Virus record (IMG/VR): IMGVR_UViG_3300009507_000046
Coordinates: 1 to 38,290 of that record
DNA length: 38,290 nucleotides
DNA from: a virus
Reading direction: 5' to 3' (one strand)
Of the stretch, positions 13,175 to 21,760 are shown piece after piece. The position numbers and the translations under genes were made by a program. How positions within the stretch are numbered: position 1 is the first letter of the stretch; the number at the start of each line of letters is the position of its first letter. The notes beneath the pieces were generated by a model. It was given only the letters and a program-made list of their open reading frames with translations. It did no database searches and was not told where the DNA came from.

Positions 13175-13757
13175 ATAAAGAAATTCGAAAGCGGGTATTA
13201 GAGAGTAAAGACTAATACTGGTTTTTGAAAAGCCTGACTGCCAATGTACAAGGTTTTGTGAGGTGGGTATGAATATCTGGTACCGAAGGAAACCCAGGCG
13301 TTTGCTACAGACGAGAAAGTAGCTAAGGGGAGAGGCACTGCAGAAAGTCTCTCCCACGAAAACTATATTAACCTGCGTCTTGCAAATGAGGGAACCGGAC
13401 CTAAACTTTGCCAGACAATATCGTCAAAGAATCAAGGCGCAGATTAATATAGTTTTATAGAGGCAAATGGTCTAGGAGAGCTGCTAGGCCCAACGGTTGG
13501 GAACGGTGACGATGGGTGGTAGCAGGAACCGAACAACAATATGGGGAGGTGCAACTGCATCTCCTCATTCATACGGGAAAAACAGGGTGTAGCTCAGTAT
13601 GGTAGAGTGTCGCACTTGGAATGCGAAGGTCGTTGGTTCAAGTCCAGCTACCCTGACCAATTGGCAGGATCAGCCTAGGAGAGGTGTAACACACAGCCTA
13701 AAGATCGCATAGAAGACCCGAGTAATAGGGAGGTTATTAAATTAGCCTCCCTATTTT
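13175..13757 (+). ncRNA. Large ornate non-coding RNA with embedded tRNA-Pro (GOLLD/ROOL-like candidate)
   Basis: A transcript of about 580 bases is framed by a strong promoter and a strong terminator and has no convincing gene in it. Helices seen by eye: 13195-13200 with 13213-13218; 13328-13334 with 13349-13355; a long arm 13359-13371 with 13444-13456 (13 pairs), one C-A mismatch, then 13373-13382 with 13433-13442 (10 pairs); a branched region 13468-13535 with several stems; 13543-13552 with 13557-13566 capped by AACT. The tRNA-Pro follows at 13583. Phage-borne GOLLD and ROOL RNAs are also long, ornate and next to tRNAs, but I cannot confirm membership. Confidence 0.7.
13583..13659 (+). tRNA. 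tRNA-Pro (anticodon TGG)
   Basis: Acceptor CAGGGTG pairs with TACCCTG. The C1-G72 pair is characteristic of bacterial proline tRNAs. The anticodon loop CTTGGAA sits in a TCGCA/TGCGA stem, with the anticodon at 13617-13619. T-loop TTCAAGT; discriminator A and encoded CCA. It is processed out of the long structured transcript. Confidence 0.93.
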
Positions 13758-13760
13758 TGT
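13724..13760 (+). terminator. Rho-independent terminator of the structured RNA
   Basis: AATAGGGAGG (13724-13733) pairs perfectly with CCTCCCTATT (13746-13755), 10 pairs, followed by TTTGTTTTATTTTTT. It ends the RNA transcript just before the 3' end of a minus-strand gene. Confidence 0.88.
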
Positions 13761-13761
13761 T

Positions 13762-14091
13762 TTATTTTTTGCCTACTGCATCAGCAGCAAAGAATGCTGA
13801 AACCAATACCGCAATTGATGCAAAGTATGTCGGTGCTATATCAGCTACTAACCCTGCCGCGGTATTAAGTGATAACCACGATGTTAATATAATAGCTAAT
13901 GGATATACCAATAATCCTATAAGCGAAAACCAAGCCATTTTACGGATAGCGTCTCGTTGAGCATCTTTATCCTCTAATGCTTTGCGTTTAAATTCTAAAT
14001 GCATTGCCATTTCTTCGGCTGAAATATGTCCGTCTCCGTTCACGTCAATAGCTGCCGCTGCTTCTGCATCGATAGTTGTCTTGTCTGCCAT
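13762..14091 (-). CDS. EF-hand membrane protein
   Basis: 109 residues from the ATG at 14091, which has GGAG upstream. A single canonical EF-hand loop (Asp16 to Glu27, DVNGDGHISAEE) is followed by a charged helix and two hydrophobic segments (MAWFSLIGLLVYPLAIILTSW and YFASIAVLVSAFFAAD). The loop has every expected calcium ligand. It should lie in the inner membrane with the EF-hand outside the bilayer. A calcium-sensing holin-like or structural role is speculative. It is convergent with the structured RNA. Confidence 0.72.
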   Translation of the reverse strand: MADKTTIDAEAAAAIDVNGDGHISAEEMAMHLEFKRKALEDKDAQRDAIRKMAWFSLIGLLVYPLAIILTSWLSLNTAAGLVADIAPTYFASIAVLVSAFFAADAVGKK

Positions 14092-14147
14092 GTTATTCTC
14101 CATTAAATTAATATGTACATTACAAAGACTTCAATACTTTTATTTAT

Positions 14148-14155
14148 TATAAATA
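14148..14155 (+). promoter_or_regulatory. T4-type late promoter
   Basis: TATAAATA followed by ATC, about 38 bases before the ATG at 14193. It serves the likely virion-protein genes. Confidence 0.7.
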
Positions 14156-14192
14156 ATCATAATGCCTAGTCAAATTAGCAAAGGAGATGAAC

Positions 14193-14375
14193 ATGGCCAT
14201 TAAAGTAAATACAACGGAAGTAATCACTAACGCACTAGAGCTAAAAGAGATTGCAACCATGGATACAGTTACTCAAACAACAATTACTGATTTTATTAAA
14301 GCTGTTGACCACAAGCTTATTATACGTGACTCAGCAGGTAATGAAACTTTTAGAATTTACGGACTGCCAGCGTAA
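14193..14375 (+). CDS. Small protein, probably virion-associated
   Basis: 60 residues (MAIKVNTTEVITNALELKEIATMD...). The ATG at 14193 has AAAGGAGATGAAC upstream; the ATG at 14187 is too close to GGAG. The stop overlaps the next start (TAATGG). Late promoter and coupling to a large Ser/Thr-rich protein suggest a structural role. Confidence 0.6.
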   Translation: MAIKVNTTEVITNALELKEIATMDTVTQTTITDFIKAVDHKLIIRDSAGNETFRIYGLPA

Positions 14376-15376
14376 TGGCCGGTTGGTTATTACAAGGTGA
14401 TTTAACTGGGGCTGGCGTTGGCCTTGATATGCCAAACCCAGCCTTTGACCCGTATGAAGGTCAGATATTACGAAGAATTGCTTATTTGTATTCTTTAAAT
14501 ACTACGGTTCGGTTAGACGTGGTTAGTTCTGGCGGAAACCTAGGTTCAATTACTGATACAAGAATGCAAGCTGGTACGAGTACATCTACCACTGCAGCAC
14601 AAGGTGGATTTGCTACTTCAGGCAATACGCCTAATATATCATCAATTACTGGTGGTACATACTCAAGAATAGACCAAGTAATAACATCTACACCAACATT
14701 ACCTACTGATACAGACTTGCATAGGTTTCCATTGCTTATGACTCCAACTGCTGGCGATCTTCAGTCTATGGACTTGGCTGATTGTTGGGAATTCTTTATT
14801 GCACCAGCAATGGCAATTATTGGTAACGGAACAGTAGATGCCAACTCGGGTGGTATGTATCATATATCTTCGTCAAATAGTGTTTCAGGCTCAACATTAG
14901 TATCATCAACACCAGTATTCATTGACACAAGAGCAAATGCTGCCGCGTATACTGCGGGCGGTATTGGTGAAACTCAGGACCAACCTACAACAATTAATAA
15001 CTATTATCTACATAAAGTTACCCCTGCAGCCAACACGCCTAGCTTTATGCCAGTATATTGGAGTTACGCAAATAGCGATATAAGAGAAATGTCTTTATCT
15101 ATGTTTGACGATATATTTGGACCAATGATACAATACGCTGCAGTAGCAGGAACCGGTGACCCATTGCATAACGCGGTTTTAAGATACAATATAAATGGTT
15201 CTGGTAACACGATGGGTTCTGTGATGGCTGATACAAGATTATCTGGTTCATCAGCAGCTGGATATACACAAAGATTTATAAGTACATCTGATTATCGAAC
15301 ACAGGAGTTTCCAAATGGTACTCCAACTACAGTCTCTTCTCACACATTGAAAAGTGTAATAACTAACACACCTTAA
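14375..15376 (+). CDS. Likely virion structural protein
   Basis: 333 residues, rich in Ser, Thr, Gly and Asn, low in Lys and Cys, without signal or membrane segments. Such composition is typical of phage tail or fibre-associated proteins. There are repeated Gly/Ser/Thr turns (DTRMQAGTSTSTTAAQGG; SSSNSVSGSTLVSSTP). Late promoter upstream and overlap with the small gene before it. No T4 gene counterpart recognised. Confidence 0.6.
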   Translation: MAGWLLQGDLTGAGVGLDMPNPAFDPYEGQILRRIAYLYSLNTTVRLDVVSSGGNLGSITDTRMQAGTSTSTTAAQGGFATSGNTPNISSITGGTYSRIDQVITSTPTLPTDTDLHRFPLLMTPTAGDLQSMDLADCWEFFIAPAMAIIGNGTVDANSGGMYHISSSNSVSGSTLVSSTPVFIDTRANAAAYTAGGIGETQDQPTTINNYYLHKVTPAANTPSFMPVYWSYANSDIREMSLSMFDDIFGPMIQYAAVAGTGDPLHNAVLRYNINGSGNTMGSVMADTRLSGSSAAGYTQRFISTSDYRTQEFPNGTPTTVSSHTLKSVITNTP

Positions 15377-15388
15377 GGAAAATATATT

Positions 15389-15925
15389 ATGGCAGAATTT
15401 AGTGGAGCTGTTCAGACAGCTTATTATATGAATGAAGAATACAGTTTAATTGAAGTTGTATATAAAAATTCTAACGATGAACTAATCAAATATATGATTG
15501 AAGCAAATGACAATGCAGATTACAATGCGTTGGTTGCCGAAGGTTATACTGAAGAAAAGCTTGTTGAAGGAACTTCCGAATACAAAAGAGTGCATGCAAG
15601 AGAATTTGGTGAATTAGTTAATGCCCAAGCTCAAAGTTTAGCAGAAGAAATGCTCGGAATGCGTATTATGATTGAACGTAAAAAGAACCTTGAAAAATCA
15701 AGCGCAAGTTTAGACCAAGATGCAAAGCAAGATGAAAACAAAGTAGACCACGTAATATACGACTTTATCCGAGACAATAACGAAAACAAAGAAGAATTAT
15801 TTAGATTTAAACTTTGGGCGTTAGAACAAGATATTGTTAAGGCCGCTGATAGGGATTTAAAATCTTCTATTCGTAAATCAAAAAGTATTACATCTGGTAT
15901 GGCGATTTATCATAGCCTATTATAA
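15389..15925 (+). CDS. Hypothetical protein of the late structural group
   Basis: 178 residues with a beta-type N terminus (FSGAVQTAYYMNEEYSLIEVVYKN) and a charged helical C-terminal two-thirds. AAGGAAAAT precedes the ATG and the gene follows the Ser/Thr-rich protein by 12 bases. Possibly a chaperone or adhesin partner; not recognised. Its end overlaps the next late promoter. Confidence 0.6.
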   Translation: MAEFSGAVQTAYYMNEEYSLIEVVYKNSNDELIKYMIEANDNADYNALVAEGYTEEKLVEGTSEYKRVHAREFGELVNAQAQSLAEEMLGMRIMIERKKNLEKSSASLDQDAKQDENKVDHVIYDFIRDNNENKEELFRFKLWALEQDIVKAADRDLKSSIRKSKSITSGMAIYHSLL

Positions 15926-15928
15926 ATA
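15921..15928 (+). promoter_or_regulatory. T4-type late promoter for the accessory cluster
   Basis: TATAAATA at the end of the previous gene, about 30 bases before the ATG at 15958. It is the likely entry point for the glycosyltransferase and oxygenase cluster. Confidence 0.7.
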
Positions 15929-15957
15929 CATTTATGTTTATAATGAAAGAGTGAATA

Positions 15958-16566
15958 ATGAATCCAGACAATATAATATTCGTAAAACACGGCGATAAGT
16001 ATACTGCCGAACATGTCAATAGATTAAGAGATCAGCTTAGAGAATATTACCCTAAGGCTCAATACCTGTGTTATACAGAAGATCCAACCGGGGTTGAGAT
16101 TGAAAAAATTCCATGTTTTAAAAAACCAACACTCAGATTTTGGTGGAATAAACTTGCAATGTTTAGTGCAGACTTTCCTGTAGAAGGTAAGTGTTTATTT
16201 TTTGATTTAGATATGGATATTAAAGAAGATCCATCGACATTTTTAAAATGGGACGGATTAACAATACTTAAAGATTATTGGAAAGACGATTTGTACATGG
16301 CCGCGCATGCCTATGATGTACATATAAACAGTTCAGTAATCACATGGACCGCGGGTGAACAGACTCACATATGGGATCATTTTTTATCAAATAAAGATTA
16401 TTTCATGCGTAAGTACGAAGGCATAGATAGATTTTTAGTCCATGAAGGATTAAAGTTTAATACGTTTGAGCACGGTTTAGTAAACAGTGTTGCTAATGAA
16501 TACAGAAATGCACCAATTGATATGTATAATGGAATGAAATATGAGTTACCTAGAAATCATTTATGA
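15958..16566 (+). CDS. Glycosyltransferase-like protein (GT-A, DxD)
   Basis: 202 residues. LFFDLDMDI (Asp83, Asp85, Asp87) is a DxD-type metal and sugar-nucleotide site after a beta strand, preceded by RFWWNKLAMF, as in phage GT-A glycosyltransferases. The middle carries SSVITWTAG, a typical acceptor-side segment. It would move a sugar from a nucleotide donor to an unknown acceptor (virion, DNA or host surface). It overlaps the next gene by 26 bases. First gene of the accessory cluster. Confidence 0.7.
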   Translation: MNPDNIIFVKHGDKYTAEHVNRLRDQLREYYPKAQYLCYTEDPTGVEIEKIPCFKKPTLRFWWNKLAMFSADFPVEGKCLFFDLDMDIKEDPSTFLKWDGLTILKDYWKDDLYMAAHAYDVHINSSVITWTAGEQTHIWDHFLSNKDYFMRKYEGIDRFLVHEGLKFNTFEHGLVNSVANEYRNAPIDMYNGMKYELPRNHL

Positions 16567-17188
16567 AAACGCGCTAAAAACAATTGGTGACATTTATATT
16601 GAATCCAAATATAATAAAGACGTAGACTTATATAGAAGTTTTGATGTTATTAATTCTCTTAATGAAACCCAATTAAAAGGTAAGCAATGGCTAGTTGATA
16701 CTTTAGTGCCATTCCTTAGTGAAGACTTAAAAGATATTATTATTCTTGGCAGTTGGTATGGATTAAATGGTATGCTGCTTAGACAGAAAATTGATAACGA
16801 TATTAAAATTTGGAACGTTGATTCAGATCCATTATGTAAAAAATATAGTAAAGAGCTTCAAAGTAACAATAATGATTATAAGCATAATTATTCTATTACT
16901 GACGATGCATTAGACTATTTCTTTACTAGATCTGAAAACTATCAACTTATTATTAATACAAGCTGTGAACACATGGAGCCAGAAGATATTCGTTTAATCG
17001 TTGGCGCAAAACCAAAAGATACGATGATTTGTTTTCAAAGTAATAATTACCATTCTGTTCAAAGCCATATTAATACACACGTTAGCATAGACTCATTCGT
17101 TGAGTCGCTAAACTTAGCCGTGGTTCTGTGGAAAGGTGAAATGCAAGTAAATGATGAATGTACTCGATATATGGTAATAGGTTTATGA
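16541..17188 (+). CDS. Class I SAM methyltransferase-like protein
   Basis: 215 residues. A motif I-like strand-loop (DIIILGSWYGLNGMLL, about 66-81) is followed by an acidic strand end (WNVDSDPLC), and YQLIINTSCEHM matches the post-motif region of Rossmann methyltransferases. The glycine-rich loop is atypical (GSWYG rather than GxGxG), so SAM binding is probable, not certain. Overlaps both neighbours; likely co-translated. Confidence 0.6.
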   Translation: MSYLEIIYENALKTIGDIYIESKYNKDVDLYRSFDVINSLNETQLKGKQWLVDTLVPFLSEDLKDIIILGSWYGLNGMLLRQKIDNDIKIWNVDSDPLCKKYSKELQSNNNDYKHNYSITDDALDYFFTRSENYQLIINTSCEHMEPEDIRLIVGAKPKDTMICFQSNNYHSVQSHINTHVSIDSFVESLNLAVVLWKGEMQVNDECTRYMVIGL

Positions 17189-18894
17189 AAAGAATTATAT
17201 TTACAACATATGACGATATAAAAAAAGAGAACGACCAGTGGGGAGCGAACTATTATGCCACTGAGTCTATCAATGAATATTTTGATAGGTTAATTTCAAA
17301 CAAAGAAGAGTATGCTAACAGTCTAATCAATGTTGAGTTTAAGTTTTATTATAACACCATGAAAGACTTTGATGTTGATACTGAATTAGAATTTACAAAG
17401 GCCAATATATACAAACATCATATCATGGCAGAGTTGGCTAAAGAATATGATGAAGTAATGTATATTGATATGGATGTTATATTTAATACAGAAAAGAATG
17501 TGTTTGACGAATTAGATTTAAACAAAGGTATTCATATTCAAGTACAGACTCACGAAGTTACAAGCAAAGACATTGAAGGTGTTATGTTTGAAAACATCGG
17601 AAACCGTTCGCCTACCCTTAAATACCATATAACAAAAGATTTATTAAATGGTAAAGATAACCACGTAATGAATACAGGCATTATGATTGCTAAGTCTGAG
17701 CATATTAATCAAATTAAATTTATTGAACGGTTGCCGGACATTATCAAAAGAATAGAAGATATGCGAATTGACGGCATAAAAGACGATGAATATAAATTTT
17801 TAAGAATGTATTATTATCCAAATAACGAAAGCGTATTTTCATATATTATGGAGAGTCAAAATATTTCATATGAAATTATGGACGAGAGATGGCATAAAAT
17901 AATTAAAGAAACGCCGCAGACGTTGGATTGGAATGAGATTGAAATTGCTCACATCATAAGTAAAAAGTTTAATATATTCTTTAAGGATAAAACTAAACTG
18001 ATATATTCTATTTACATTGAAATACCTGACGAACACTTAGATAATCCAAGAGGACCAAAGGACGATCCTGTCAATAAGAGTAAACGAACCAAAGAAAGAT
18101 TAGGCAAATATAAAGACAAATTATATAATAACCATATTGAATACGCAAAGAAACAAGACGCGACTTATATTCATTTTGGTAATGACAGCCAATGGCTTGA
18201 ATTTAGTAGTAGGTTTCCTGACCTATCAGTATATGATATAATTAATCTGTATAAAGTTTATCTTTTAGAAGAAATGACATGGAAATATGATTTAGTATTA
18301 TATGTAGATTTTGACGTTTGGTTTAATAATTTTGATGTTAATGTATTTGATTATATTAAAGGAGAACATTGCTTAGCGTGTGATACATCTTCTGCCATAG
18401 ATTCAGGCGTAAAGGTTTGGGATTCATTTTATTTTCAAAACTATAAAAGAGATTTTAGATCGCCAGAAGCAAAGTATTGGAATTGCCATGCTATGTTAAC
18501 TGAAGAGGATATGGAACCAGAAAATTACGTTTTTAATACTGGTATTATGATGGCAAGCAGAAAAGTTATGAAACAATTAGATTATTTTTCTGATATTGAT
18601 TATGTTTTAGGTATGATGAAAGAACTAAAGGAAGACTCCATATATCCACCACAAGTGCAAAAATCATTTGGGTACGACAACGAAACCATTATGTCATATA
18701 AGGTAAAAATGAATAATGTTGTTGTTGATAGGTTGAGTGAAACTTGGCACCTTAAACATATGAGCGAAAAGATTGAAGCATATACAGAGGGTACAAAAGA
18801 ACACGATATAAGTAAACATAAGCTTAAAGCAAGAATAAATTCAAATAACACGGTTATGGTTCACATGATTTCTAAAAACTTTGGATTGATATAA
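17185..18894 (+). CDS. Tandem-domain glycosyltransferase
   Basis: 569 residues from the ATG at 17185, which overlaps the previous stop. It contains two related halves. The first has VMYIDMDVIFN (Asp95, Asp97) and a later VMNTGIMIA; the second has VLYVDFDVWFN (Asp375, Asp377) and VFNTGIMMA. Both halves end with a Trp-His-Lys stretch (ERWHKI, ETWHLK) and HIISKKF or HMISKNF. This is a duplicated GT-A fold, each half with a DxD site. Two activities or one active and one binding half are possible; donor and acceptor unknown. Confidence 0.72.
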   Translation: MKRIIFTTYDDIKKENDQWGANYYATESINEYFDRLISNKEEYANSLINVEFKFYYNTMKDFDVDTELEFTKANIYKHHIMAELAKEYDEVMYIDMDVIFNTEKNVFDELDLNKGIHIQVQTHEVTSKDIEGVMFENIGNRSPTLKYHITKDLLNGKDNHVMNTGIMIAKSEHINQIKFIERLPDIIKRIEDMRIDGIKDDEYKFLRMYYYPNNESVFSYIMESQNISYEIMDERWHKIIKETPQTLDWNEIEIAHIISKKFNIFFKDKTKLIYSIYIEIPDEHLDNPRGPKDDPVNKSKRTKERLGKYKDKLYNNHIEYAKKQDATYIHFGNDSQWLEFSSRFPDLSVYDIINLYKVYLLEEMTWKYDLVLYVDFDVWFNNFDVNVFDYIKGEHCLACDTSSAIDSGVKVWDSFYFQNYKRDFRSPEAKYWNCHAMLTEEDMEPENYVFNTGIMMASRKVMKQLDYFSDIDYVLGMMKELKEDSIYPPQVQKSFGYDNETIMSYKVKMNNVVVDRLSETWHLKHMSEKIEAYTEGTKEHDISKHKLKARINSNNTVMVHMISKNFGLI

Positions 18895-18897
18895 ATA
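18890..18897 (+). promoter_or_regulatory. T4-type late promoter
   Basis: TATAAATA overlapping the end of the tandem glycosyltransferase gene, about 22 bases before the desaturase ATG at 18920. Confidence 0.68.
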
Positions 18898-18919
18898 TCA
18901 TATCAGTTAAGGAATATAA

Positions 18920-19555
18920 ATGATTGTAACATCAATAATAGTTGGATTAATATGGTCTCAAATCATATCGCATTTTGGGGCTTCTATATTATTGCATAGG
19001 TATTATTGTCATAAACAATTTGAGGTACCTAGGTGGTTTGAAGCCATAGGTCTTGGAATGTTGATGATAGCTTGTATCAGAACTCCAATTGGTTGGATCG
19101 CTTCTCATAGAATGCATCACAATCATTCTGATAGCGAAAAAGATCCACACTCTTGGAAACATGTAGGTTATTGGAAAGTTTTATTTACAACATGGGATAT
19201 AAAAAATATATCTCCAAAATATTCTCGTGACTTGTTTAATAACCCTATGTTAGTATTTTGTCACCATCATTGGTTAAAAATTCTTATCATTACAAACATA
19301 GTATCATTTATAATAAGTCCATATTTTTGGCTTGCTTTCTGTGTGATACCATTCATATTTGCAAAGGTAGGATTTGGTTTATTAAATACAGTTGGTCATA
19401 ATGAAGAAGGTGGTAGTGATGTTGCTTGGCTAAATCTCTTTATTGCAGGTGAAGGTTATCATAGACAACATCATCTTAATTGGAAACAAGTTAGATTACA
19501 TAAGTGGGACTCAGCCGGATGGATTGCTGAGCGATTATTTGTTAAAGGAAAGTAA
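18920..19555 (+). CDS. Fatty-acid (acyl) desaturase
   Basis: 211 residues of the membrane di-iron desaturase family. Histidine boxes: HRYYCH (26-31, HxxxxH), HRMHH (63-67, HxxHH), and HRQHH near residue 180, with a late GHNEEGG His. Hydrophobic segments flank the boxes. Delta-9 acyl-CoA or acyl-ACP desaturases have this pattern but are usually near 300 residues, so this is a compact form. It would introduce a double bond into membrane acyl chains, changing host membrane fluidity. AAGGAAT precedes the ATG. It ends one base before the next gene. Confidence 0.85.
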   Translation: MIVTSIIVGLIWSQIISHFGASILLHRYYCHKQFEVPRWFEAIGLGMLMIACIRTPIGWIASHRMHHNHSDSEKDPHSWKHVGYWKVLFTTWDIKNISPKYSRDLFNNPMLVFCHHHWLKILIITNIVSFIISPYFWLAFCVIPFIFAKVGFGLLNTVGHNEEGGSDVAWLNLFIAGEGYHRQHHLNWKQVRLHKWDSAGWIAERLFVKGK

Positions 19556-20194
19556 ATGAAAAAAAATCAATTACCATCCATAATGGAATTAAACGTTAAT
19601 ATTGACCTAGATAAATTACGCAAGAATTGTGATAAGTTACATGGTGAAGATAAGTTTATTGATGTACGAACAGCAAACCCAGGTTTATGTATGAACCACG
19701 AAGATTTAGTGAAAGATGTTTACGATAACTTTGAGCAAATCAATCTTACGACACCATCAGAAATACTGCCTCATACTACAAGCATTAAAGAACGATTACG
19801 ACGAAGAGAAGAACACTTATATAATGTACCAACTGATGATTACAGAGACAGTTATTTTGAACAAATAGTTACACAATGTAAAGCGCCAGCGTCTCGTATT
19901 CGTATTACTAAATTGGCGTCCGGTAAAATAATACCGTTTCATGTAGACTATGATGTATCATATGCAGTAAGATGTATTGTTCCAATATATGGAGATAACA
20001 ATACAGTTAACTTATTTAAACGTGATGGTAAACTAGAAGCATATAATTTAACCTGTGGTAAAGCATATTTTTTAAATATAGGTTATCCTCATGCAGTTAT
20101 TAATATGAGTGATAAACCACGCATTGCTTTAATGTTTAGCTTAGATGGTACAGACGATTTAGAAAACTTCGATAAATTTGGATTTTACAAATGA
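19556..20194 (+). CDS. 2OG/Fe(II) oxygenase, aspartyl-hydroxylase-like
   Basis: 212 residues. The C-terminal half forms the double-stranded beta-helix signature: His129-x-Asp131 (PFHVDYD), distal His179 (GYPHAVIN) and Arg189 (KPRIALMF) that would hold 2-oxoglutarate. This is the arrangement of Asp/Asn beta-hydroxylase and related phage oxygenases. The reaction would be hydroxylation of an unknown substrate. The stop overlaps the next start. One of six candidate oxygenases between 19.5 and 26.9 kb. Confidence 0.75.
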   Translation: MKKNQLPSIMELNVNIDLDKLRKNCDKLHGEDKFIDVRTANPGLCMNHEDLVKDVYDNFEQINLTTPSEILPHTTSIKERLRRREEHLYNVPTDDYRDSYFEQIVTQCKAPASRIRITKLASGKIIPFHVDYDVSYAVRCIVPIYGDNNTVNLFKRDGKLEAYNLTCGKAYFLNIGYPHAVINMSDKPRIALMFSLDGTDDLENFDKFGFYK

Positions 20195-20961
20195 CCTACG
20201 ATAAATCAGAAATGTGGCCTATTGCACGTGAAGTACAAGTAAAGGGTCATAAAATATTTTACGAACAAGAGTTTACAGAGCAATCATATATTGATTATAT
20301 GAACATGTTTGGTGAATTAGAACGACATGAACTGTTTATGAATTCCAAAAAAGTACCAGAGTTATTTTATGTTACTGATAAAAGAGATGAGTCAGGGCAA
20401 AAAATTGGTATGTTTGGTGGCGGTGAATTAGGTTGGCACTCTAATGGAAATAGCAGACATTTAATAGATAAAATATTAATCAGTCTTTATTGCGTAGAGG
20501 GTGATCCTAATACTACATTATCTATATGCAATACATCAGATCCTTTTTACGATTTATCTGAAGAGGATCAGGAATATTTTCTAAATGTAAGAATACGTCT
20601 TAAATTTAAAAACAATACAATGTACAAATTAGATGATGACGATCCAGAACTTGAGTTTATGAGTAAAAACAAAGGTTCTATTCGACCATTAGTTGGTAGA
20701 CATCCTCATACAGATAAGTATTACTTTTACTTTCCATATCATTTTATATGTAAAGCATGGCTTGGTAAAACTCGCATAGATCATAATGAACTTATTGAAA
20801 GACTAAAACCTATTATATTTAAAAGTAAATATCAAACACACCACATATTTCAAAAAGGTGATATGATTTTAATGGACCAATTGACTTCCTTACACAGACG
20901 AACACCTGTGATGGGAGACCGTATGTTATGGAGAGCTGCCGGTGACTACTCAAAAATCTGA
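20191..20961 (+). CDS. TauD/TfdA-like 2OG/Fe(II) dioxygenase
   Basis: 256 residues resembling taurine or clavaminate-type dioxygenases. It has GGGELGWHSNGN (His83, with Asn85 where Asp is usual), LVGRHPHTDKYYFYFP (residues 167-181, the conserved HP-x-T region) and SLHRRTPVMGDRMLWRAAGDY (His235 plus Arg). The HxN in place of HxD could weaken iron binding or alter chemistry, as in some halogenase-type relatives where the Asp is replaced. Overlaps both neighbours. Confidence 0.72.
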   Translation: MTYDKSEMWPIAREVQVKGHKIFYEQEFTEQSYIDYMNMFGELERHELFMNSKKVPELFYVTDKRDESGQKIGMFGGGELGWHSNGNSRHLIDKILISLYCVEGDPNTTLSICNTSDPFYDLSEEDQEYFLNVRIRLKFKNNTMYKLDDDDPELEFMSKNKGSIRPLVGRHPHTDKYYFYFPYHFICKAWLGKTRIDHNELIERLKPIIFKSKYQTHHIFQKGDMILMDQLTSLHRRTPVMGDRMLWRAAGDYSKI

Positions 20962-21760
20962 ACTAAGAAATTTACCATATGTAAATGTACCACGTTTTCA
21001 ATCTGTAGAAAAGTTATTACAGACTCAGAAAGTATCTGATACATATTTTAGTAGAGGTTCGGGCGAAGCAACCAGAGAATTAAATCATGTTGAGGCTACA
21101 CATAGGCACTGGGTAAGCTCTATGGTTGACCTATCAGATTTTACATATTGTTATTATGTACATGGCGTAACAGATGCTATACATCACTGGTCACTCACAG
21201 AAGACAGGGTATGGCAAATACTTGAAGGCGATTATGAATATGCAAATATGGTTGGAGGTAAAGGTACAAAGGTTTTAAATCAGCCATTATATCTTTCAAA
21301 TCCTGCAGCAGAAACAGGAAACATAATTTATTCCCATGCTAAGTCACCAGTTATCCTTGATTGTACATATGTTAGTTCAACCGCTATAAAAACTATTAAC
21401 GTACCTGAAAACACAGAACAAGTATTCTTTTCTTTTTCAAAAGGTTTTGGTTTAATTGGTCAAAGGTTAGGTTTGGTATATACTAAAGAGCCACACCCTA
21501 CATTACATAGATTAAAAGAATATGAGAATTGGAATTATGGCGGTGTAAAAACCATGCAATTAATAATGAATAATTTTTCTGTAGATAGTATGTTTAACAA
21601 ATATAGAAAAATGCAATTAGACGTTTGTAAAGAATACGATTTAACTCCATCTGATGTTTTCTATTTAGCAACTACTAAAGACAAATATTATATAAGGCGA
21701 AGACGTGGTGGTGATGTTGCACGTATATGTTTAACTCCTTTATTTAAAGACGTAATATGA
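20942..21760 (+). CDS. PLP-dependent aminotransferase-like enzyme (fold type I)
   Basis: 272 residues from a GTG start with GGAG 8 bases upstream. FFSFSKGFGLIGQRLGLVYT matches the SxSKxFGLxGxRxG Schiff-base lysine segment of class I/II aminotransferases, preceded by a strand resembling the PLP-cofactor Asp region (LDCTYVSS). The C-terminal RRGGDVARICLTP holds an Arg that could bind a carboxylate. At 272 residues it is much shorter than the usual 380-420, lacking most of the N-terminal arm. Amino-sugar or amino-acid metabolism is possible; substrate unknown. Confidence 0.68.
   Translation: MTTQKSELRNLPYVNVPRFQSVEKLLQTQKVSDTYFSRGSGEATRELNHVEATHRHWVSSMVDLSDFTYCYYVHGVTDAIHHWSLTEDRVWQILEGDYEYANMVGGKGTKVLNQPLYLSNPAAETGNIIYSHAKSPVILDCTYVSSTAIKTINVPENTEQVFFSFSKGFGLIGQRLGLVYTKEPHPTLHRLKEYENWNYGGVKTMQLIMNNFSVDSMFNKYRKMQLDVCKEYDLTPSDVFYLATTKDKYYIRRRRGGDVARICLTPLFKDVI

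Noticed and set aside
13148-13357. Minus-strand open frame in the structured RNA region
   Set aside because: No ribosome site or motif; it overlaps the plus-strand promoter and clear RNA helices.
13175-13580. Group I/II intron or RNase P RNA
   Set aside because: The following tRNA-Pro is uninterrupted, no exon halves flank the element, and I could not find the conserved RNase P core or intron catalytic core by eye.
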